Assembly (NCBI RefSeq): GCF_009720825.1
Contig: NZ_WNKY01000001.1
Span: 62,001 to 126,000, forward strand
Origin: Duganella radicis
GTDB lineage: Bacteria; Pseudomonadota; Gammaproteobacteria; Burkholderiales; Burkholderiaceae_D
DNA: 64,000 nt
Direction of reading: 5' to 3'
The notes beneath the pieces are model-generated. The model was not told where the DNA came from, did no database searches, and was given only the letters and a program-made list of their open reading frames with translations. Below, piece by piece: positions 59,486 through 64,000 of this stretch (its first letter is position 1; the number at the start of each line of letters is the position of its first letter). The translations under genes were made by a program, and so were the position numbers.

Positions 59486-60721
59486 TCAGGTGGTTGCGAC
59501 GGCTGCGTTCTTGCGGGAGGTGACTTCGGGCGGCGTGGGCGACAGCGCGAACGCCGACAGTACCAGGCACACCGCGCCGATGGCGGCCAGCAGCAGGTAA
59601 GTGTGGTTGAAGCCGATCAGGTCATAGGCTTTGCCGACCAGCGGCGACAGCAGGGCCAGGCCCAGCGAATGGCCGAAGCTGACGCCGACCATGTAGACGG
59701 TGGAGGCCAGGCGGTTGTCGAAATGGCAGGCGATGTAGCGGAACACCGACACCACCAGTATCGGCAGTTCGATCGAGTGCAGCATCTTCATGGCCGAAAT
59801 CGAGACCGGGCCGACCGCCAGCCCGGAACCGGCGATGCGGAAGATCATGATGGAGCCGGCCAGCAGCAGGCCATACTTGGCGCCGATGCGGCGCACCAGC
59901 AGCGGCGACACGAACAGGCCGGCCGCCTCGACAAAGATCTGCAAGGAGTTCAGGTAGCCGAACATGGCGGCGCCGGTGGCCTTGTCCGGGAATTGCGAGG
60001 CGAAGTAGCTGGGAAACTGCTGGTCGTACACCAGATACAGGTTGGTCACGCTGAGGATGAACACCATGAAGCGCCAGAAGGCCTTGTCACGCAGCAGGCC
60101 CAGCGCGTCGGCCAGACGCAGTTTGGCGCCGGCGGCGGCCACGGTGTCATGTTCCGGCAGGCGCCAGAACGCCAGCATCAGCACCAGCAGCAGGCCGGCC
60201 ATGGAGGCCAGCATGAAGTTGATGTGCGGATCGACGTTGTACAGGCGGCCGGTCATGAAGGCGGCGCTGGCAAAGCCCAGCGAACCCCACAGCCTGACGC
60301 GGCTGTACTCGAAGCCGTAGGCGCGGCCGATGCGGTCGACATAGGACTCGATCGCATAGCTGCCGGCGATGAAGGTGATGCCGAGGTAGATGCCGCCCAG
60401 CGCGGCGCCGGCCAGGATGTGGCTCTTGAGCAGGGGGCCGTACACATACACCAGGAACAGGCCGGACAGCATGCACATCACGCCAACCGCCCACAGCACA
60501 TGCTTGCGCATGCCGACCTTGTCCGACAGGTAGCCATACACCGGCTGCGAGCACATGGCGGCGATGAAGTTGGCGGAAAATACGATGCCGGTTTCGGTTC
60601 CCGACAGTTGCAGCGTGGAGCGCAGCCACAGGGCCAGCAGCGACATGCTCATGGCCTGGGCAAAGAAATAGACGTACACAAAGGTGCACAGGAAGCGGAA
60701 ATGCGACTGCTTGCTAGTCAT
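59486..60721 (-). CDS. MFS oligosaccharide:H+ symporter (LacY-like)
   Basis: This 411-residue membrane protein has 12 predicted helices and the LacY/oligosaccharide symporter look: short N-terminus entering FLCTFVYVYFFAQAMSMSLL, the loop motif GYLSDKVGMRKHVLW between helices 2 and 3, and ESYVDRIGRAYGFEYSRVRL near helix 5. It would carry small oligosaccharides or unsaturated disaccharides across the inner membrane to GH88. First gene of the MFS-GH88-GH43 operon, with a LacI-type operator 32 bases upstream. Confidence 0.87.
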   Translation of the reverse strand: MTSKQSHFRFLCTFVYVYFFAQAMSMSLLALWLRSTLQLSGTETGIVFSANFIAAMCSQPVYGYLSDKVGMRKHVLWAVGVMCMLSGLFLVYVYGPLLKSHILAGAALGGIYLGITFIAGSYAIESYVDRIGRAYGFEYSRVRLWGSLGFASAAFMTGRLYNVDPHINFMLASMAGLLLVLMLAFWRLPEHDTVAAAGAKLRLADALGLLRDKAFWRFMVFILSVTNLYLVYDQQFPSYFASQFPDKATGAAMFGYLNSLQIFVEAAGLFVSPLLVRRIGAKYGLLLAGSIMIFRIAGSGLAVGPVSISAMKMLHSIELPILVVSVFRYIACHFDNRLASTVYMVGVSFGHSLGLALLSPLVGKAYDLIGFNHTYLLLAAIGAVCLVLSAFALSPTPPEVTSRKNAAVATT

Positions 60722-60753
60722 GACAGAGTGGTCTCCGGATTGTCTTTATAGTT

Positions 60754-60765
60754 GTTATCGATAAC
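60754..60765. promoter_or_regulatory. LacI-type operator before the MFS operon
   Basis: Perfect GTTATCGATAAC palindrome in the 44-base gap between the MFS start and the GH97 stop codon. It separates the reverse-strand genes into an upstream AGE-fructokinase-GH97 group and a downstream MFS-GH88-GH43 group with its own control. Confidence 0.75.
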
Positions 60766-62667
60766 CTATCGCGCTTGGGGCGGACTGTCAAGAGGCCGCA
60801 GCCACAGGGCCTGGCCGCCGGAGGCCGGCATGGCCAGCGTCAGCACGGTGTTGGCGTCGACGTTCTGGCGGCGGATGCCGACCTTGGTGCGGGTGGGCGC
60901 GCTGGCGTCGTCGGCGTAAATGGTGGCTTCGTAGCGCTGGCCGGCCGGCAGGAAGTCCAGTTTGAGCTGTACCGTGCGCGCGTCGTTGTTGGTGATGGCG
61001 CCGACATACCATTCCTTGCCGCTGCGGCGGGCGATGCTGACGTTGCGGCCCGGTGCGCCGTCCAGCACCCTGGTTTCATCCCAGACGGTGGGAATGCGGT
61101 CCCAGAACGCCAGTTCCGGCTCGTCCCGCGACATTTCCGGCTTGTCGTACCAGTACAGGGTTTGCAGCGGGCTGTAATACACCACGGCCAGCGCCAGCTG
61201 GTGGGCGTGCGTGGTCTTGATGCGCGGATCGTAGTAGCAGATGGTGTAGTCGGCCGCGCCGGCCAGGTAGCGCGTGAACGGCAGCACGGTGTTGTGGGTG
61301 GCGTCCGGCATTTCCTCGTTGCCGCGTATGCCCTCGGAGGTCAGCAGGTTGGGCCAGGTGCGCTGTTCGCCGGTCGGGCGCCAGTCGTCGTGGATGTTGA
61401 CCATGATGCCGGCGGCGGCGGCCTGGCGGATGGCTTTCTCCACCCACGTGGTCCAGCGGTGCGAGCCGACCTGCACGAAGCCGAACTTGACGCCTTTGAC
61501 GCCCCAGTCGCGGTAGGTCTGGAACAGGGTGTCGGACTGGGTTAGCAGCGCCTGCTGGTTCACGTACAGCCACACGCCGATGCCGCGCTCCCTGGCGTAG
61601 GCGATGATGGCCGGCAGGTCGAAGTCCGGGATGGCGACCTTGGTGGCGTCCGAGCCGAAGGAGAAGGCCGGGCCGTACCATTTCCAGTCGAACAGGATGT
61701 ATTCCAGCTTGTGGCGCGCGGCAAAGTCGATATTGGCCTTGGCGGCGGCGGTGGTCTGGGTCATCACGCGCATGATCTTGCCGGGCTTGATCCATGCGGT
61801 GTCGGCCAGCGGCGTGGCCTGGTTCAGGTTGAGAATGAAGTGGTTGTTTTCCACCAGCTGGCCCGGGGTGTGCGCGATCATGATGCCGCGCCATGGCGTG
61901 GCGAAGGGCGAGATCAGGTCGGCCACGTCGTGCATGGCGGTGACCAGCGTGTCCGGCTTGTCGGCGCTGAGCTTGAACTTGGTGCGGGCGTAGTCCACCA
62001 TCTGCGCTTCCAGCAGGGCGACGTGCAGGCCGTTGGGCAGTTCCAGCGTCAGCGGGCGCTCGGACTGGTCGGGCCAGTCGCGCAGCGGCAGCAGCTTGTA
62101 GGGCGCTTGCGCCCAGCCGTGGTACCAGGCCCTGGTGCCGGCCGGCAGGGCGAATTCGATGTCCTCGCCGATCACCCGGTAGTAGCTGCCTTTCTCGTTT
62201 TCCGGAAAGGCGAAGCGCAGTGCCACGCCTTCGTTGTAGGCGCGCGCCTCCACCGACAGCTTGTAGACCGGGTTGTCGTCCTTGACCAGATCGATGGCCA
62301 TGGCCTGGTAGTGGTCGCGGATGCGGGCGGTTTCGCCGGTGACCGGGGTCCAGCTGCTGTCATGGCTGTCGCGGCGCACGCCGGTCACGGCCAGGTTCTC
62401 GAACCAGCGCGCGCGGCGGTCGACCGGCAGCGCCATGGCGCTCTCGGACAGGTGATTGTCGAGCCGCAGTTCCAGCAGCGATTCGCGGATCATCGTCTGC
62501 TCGCCGTAGCGCACGCTGTAGTAGAGCGCGCGCTTGCCGGCGGCATCAGTCTTTTGCTGTACGGTGAGGACGATCTTGCCATCCGGCGAGGCAAGCTGCT
62601 CTTCCAGTCCAGCGGCCTGCGCCAGGCCGCAAACCAACAGAATCAATGCTGTAATCAGGCGACGCAT
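60766..62667 (-). CDS. GH97 glycoside hydrolase
   Basis: The product has 633 residues and a signal peptide (MRRLITALILLVCGLAQA). The N-terminal beta-super-sandwich (VRYGEQTMIRESLLELRL) is followed by a TIM barrel with YILFDWKWYGPAF, VWLYVNQQALL and PTGEQRTWPNLLTSEGIRGN. GH97 contains inverting alpha-glucosidases and retaining alpha-galactosidases; here the position of the retaining nucleophile motif K-x-D-F reads KFGF, favouring the inverting branch. ATG 62667 overlaps the fructokinase end by 13 bases. Its stop is adjacent to the LacI-type operator. Confidence 0.87.
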   Translation of the reverse strand: MRRLITALILLVCGLAQAAGLEEQLASPDGKIVLTVQQKTDAAGKRALYYSVRYGEQTMIRESLLELRLDNHLSESAMALPVDRRARWFENLAVTGVRRDSHDSSWTPVTGETARIRDHYQAMAIDLVKDDNPVYKLSVEARAYNEGVALRFAFPENEKGSYYRVIGEDIEFALPAGTRAWYHGWAQAPYKLLPLRDWPDQSERPLTLELPNGLHVALLEAQMVDYARTKFKLSADKPDTLVTAMHDVADLISPFATPWRGIMIAHTPGQLVENNHFILNLNQATPLADTAWIKPGKIMRVMTQTTAAAKANIDFAARHKLEYILFDWKWYGPAFSFGSDATKVAIPDFDLPAIIAYARERGIGVWLYVNQQALLTQSDTLFQTYRDWGVKGVKFGFVQVGSHRWTTWVEKAIRQAAAAGIMVNIHDDWRPTGEQRTWPNLLTSEGIRGNEEMPDATHNTVLPFTRYLAGAADYTICYYDPRIKTTHAHQLALAVVYYSPLQTLYWYDKPEMSRDEPELAFWDRIPTVWDETRVLDGAPGRNVSIARRSGKEWYVGAITNNDARTVQLKLDFLPAGQRYEATIYADDASAPTRTKVGIRRQNVDANTVLTLAMPASGGQALWLRPLDSPPQAR

Positions 62668-63599
62668 ACGGTGCTTTCTTCCTGCGTAACGTAGACCGAC
62701 GGCGCCAGCGCCTCGATCTGTTTGAGGGTAGGTGGCGTGGCGCCGGCCTGCATGCAGGCGGCGGCGCCGGCGGCGACGGCCATGCGCAAATGTCCCATGC
62801 CGGTGGCCTGAGGGTACTGCATCAGGCTGTACAACAGCGCGCAGATGCTGGCATCGCCGGCGCCGATGGTGTCGGCCACCTTGATGGCGGGCGGCCGGGC
62901 ATGCCAGGCTTGCCCGCCGCTGTGGAATTCCGCGCCCGCGGCGCCGCATGTCAGCAAAATACTGGCCTCCGGGTTGAGGGCGCGCAGGCTGGCGAGGGCC
63001 TGGCGCAGGTCGGTGGTGCGGAACAGACCGGTCAAGTCCTCGTCCGAGACCTTGATCACATCGGCCAGCGCCGCCATCTTGCGCAGCATGGGATCGTAAC
63101 GCTCATCCATCAGCTTGCGGAAATTGGGATCATAGCTGATCTTGACCCCGGCGGACTTCAGGCCGCACGCCAGCGACAGCAAGCGGTCGGCCAGCGGCGG
63201 ACGCGCCAGGCTGATGCCGCCAAAGTGCACGCAGCGTGCTTCGCGCTCCCAGCCGGCGGGCAAATCCCACGGCGCGAACTGCTGGTCGGCGCTGTTTTCG
63301 CCGATGAAGAAGTAGTCCGGCGGCGCGGTTTCGTGCACCACCGCCAGCAGCGGCGGGCGGTCGTTCAGTTGCAGGAAGCGCGGATCGAGGCCGGCTTCCT
63401 GCGCGCTGGCTTGCAGCGCCAGGCCGAATACGTCGTTGGAGATGGCGCCGGCGAAGGCGCTGGGCACGCCCAGCCGCGCCATGGCGCGCGCGACGTTGAG
63501 GCCGGCGCCGCCGGTCAGGCTGGTCCATTGATCGGGGCCGGTGCGCACCAGGTCGGTGAGGGCTTCGCCGGCCGAGACAAACAGGGGCAGGGTATTCAT
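62655..63599 (-). CDS. PfkB-family carbohydrate kinase (fructokinase-like)
   Basis: This 314-residue ribokinase-fold sugar kinase has the N-terminal GGAGLNVARAMARLG substrate motif and the C-terminal catalytic DTIGAGDASICALL with the anion-hole glycine-alanine-glycine-aspartate. The length and PPLLAVV... DYFFIGENSADQQF features suit fructokinases. It overlaps the AGE gene by ATGA and GH97 by 13 bases. With the AGE-family isomerase it could turn mannose or glucose into fructose 6-phosphate, giving entry to central metabolism. Substrate inferred from context. Confidence 0.87.
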   Translation of the reverse strand: MNTLPLFVSAGEALTDLVRTGPDQWTSLTGGAGLNVARAMARLGVPSAFAGAISNDVFGLALQASAQEAGLDPRFLQLNDRPPLLAVVHETAPPDYFFIGENSADQQFAPWDLPAGWEREARCVHFGGISLARPPLADRLLSLACGLKSAGVKISYDPNFRKLMDERYDPMLRKMAALADVIKVSDEDLTGLFRTTDLRQALASLRALNPEASILLTCGAAGAEFHSGGQAWHARPPAIKVADTIGAGDASICALLYSLMQYPQATGMGHLRMAVAAGAAACMQAGATPPTLKQIEALAPSVYVTQEESTVCVA

Positions 63600-64000
63600 G
63601 CCTCGCTCCCCAGGGCGCGCAGCACTTCGTAGCAGGCGCCCATGGTGTGGTAGTCGGTCTTGCCGGCCGGGCTCTTCTCATCGCTGAGCTTGCGGTTGTC
63701 GCGGCTCAGGATGCGGTACCAGGCCCCATGGCGGTGATCGATCATGTGGGTCCAGCTGTAGCGCCACAGGCGGTCGTATTCGTCCCAGAAGCGCTCCTCG
63801 CCGGTGCGCACCGCCAGCACGGCGGCGGCGGCCAGCGATTCGGCTTGCACCCAGAAGTATTTGTCGCCATCGCAGATGTCGTTGTCCGGGCCGAAGCCGT
63901 ACACCAGGCCGCCGTGCTGGTTGTCCCACGCGTGGTCGACGGCGTCGTCGAACAGGGCGATGGCGCGCGGCAGCAGCCAGTCGGCCGACAGGTGGCGCTC
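63596..64000 (-). CDS. AGE-family epimerase/isomerase, C-terminal part (cut by window edge)
   Basis: The last 134 residues of an N-acylglucosamine 2-epimerase superfamily protein are present; the start lies beyond position 64000. Visible motifs are AWDNQHGGLVYGFGPDN, KYFWVQAESLAAAAVLA, the conserved WEYSW-like LWRYSWTHMIDHRHGAWY and the ending DYHTMGACYEVLRAL, with histidines typical of the active site. Members interconvert mannose and fructose or epimerise beta-mannosides and cellobiose. Being coupled to a fructokinase favours an aldose-ketose isomerase role. Confidence 0.85.
   Translation of the reverse strand, partial: ERHLSADWLLPRAIALFDDAVDHAWDNQHGGLVYGFGPDNDICDGDKYFWVQAESLAAAAVLAVRTGEERFWDEYDRLWRYSWTHMIDHRHGAWYRILSRDNRKLSDEKSPAGKTDYHTMGACYEVLRALGSEA

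Overview
The window looks like a chromosomal segment of a high-GC betaproteobacterium, most likely an Oxalobacteraceae soil or plant isolate of the Duganella/Massilia type. That placement is inference: it rests on the GC-rich codon use, PEP-CTERM tail proteins, DUF1302/DUF1329 envelope proteins, and proteobacterial polysaccharide loci built on TonB-dependent receptors without SusD. Genes are tightly packed, no gene-free stretch exceeds 300 bases, and I see no rRNA, tRNA, CRISPR array or insertion sequence.

Region 1 (1-6.6 kb) is a complete homoprotocatechuate (3,4-dihydroxyphenylacetate) meta-cleavage operon, hpaG1-G2-E-D-F-H-I, divergent from the MarR regulator hpaR. The 122-base control region contains two adjacent inverted repeats. 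A DUF2783 gene at the left edge is probably the tail of an upstream aromatic monooxygenase unit.

Region 2 (6.6-31 kb) is an unusual catabolic and transport block: a DUF1302 porin-like protein, an MMPL/RND transporter, a YCF48 beta-propeller, an aldehyde dehydrogenase, an EutR/FeaR-like AraC activator, a class III aminotransferase, a small LuxR regulator, two short-chain dehydrogenases, a MoaF-family protein, DUF1329, an APC permease, an MHYT hybrid kinase, a cupin, an FAD amine-oxidase-like enzyme, a second LuxR regulator, a SphA-like outer-membrane protein and a YtcJ-like amidohydrolase. Four promoters here (DUF1302, aminotransferase, DUF1329, FAD oxidase) share an identical-spacing motif TTGCC-N7-GATA at -75 to -88 from the start codon, with a -10-like hexamer 35-38 bases further on. 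This defines a candidate regulon, probably of the AraC protein. My working idea is that the block takes up and deaminates an aromatic monoamine or similar hydrophobic substrate and delivers arylacetates to region 1.

Region 3 (31-36 kb) holds a Het-C/VWA7-like secreted protein with a PEP-CTERM partner, small hypothetical genes, a DUF6447 gene and a degraded Rpn-type nuclease pseudogene.

Region 4 (36-64 kb) is a polysaccharide utilisation locus. It contains a multidomain lyase-like protein, two paralogous beta-helix glycosidases, a GH2 beta-galactosidase, two TonB receptors, an ECF sigma/FecR pair, a Tat-exported beta-lactamase-fold/alpha-beta hydrolase fusion, and a reverse-strand run AGE epimerase-fructokinase-GH97-(operator)-MFS-GH88-GH43. 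Seven near-identical LacI-type operators (consensus GTTATCGATAAC) sit at five promoters, but no LacI gene lies in the window. The sigma gene and the second TonB receptor also share an ECF promoter (GGAAA-N13-CGTC); at the receptor the LacI operator directly abuts the -10 element, which suggests combined polymer sensing and sugar repression.
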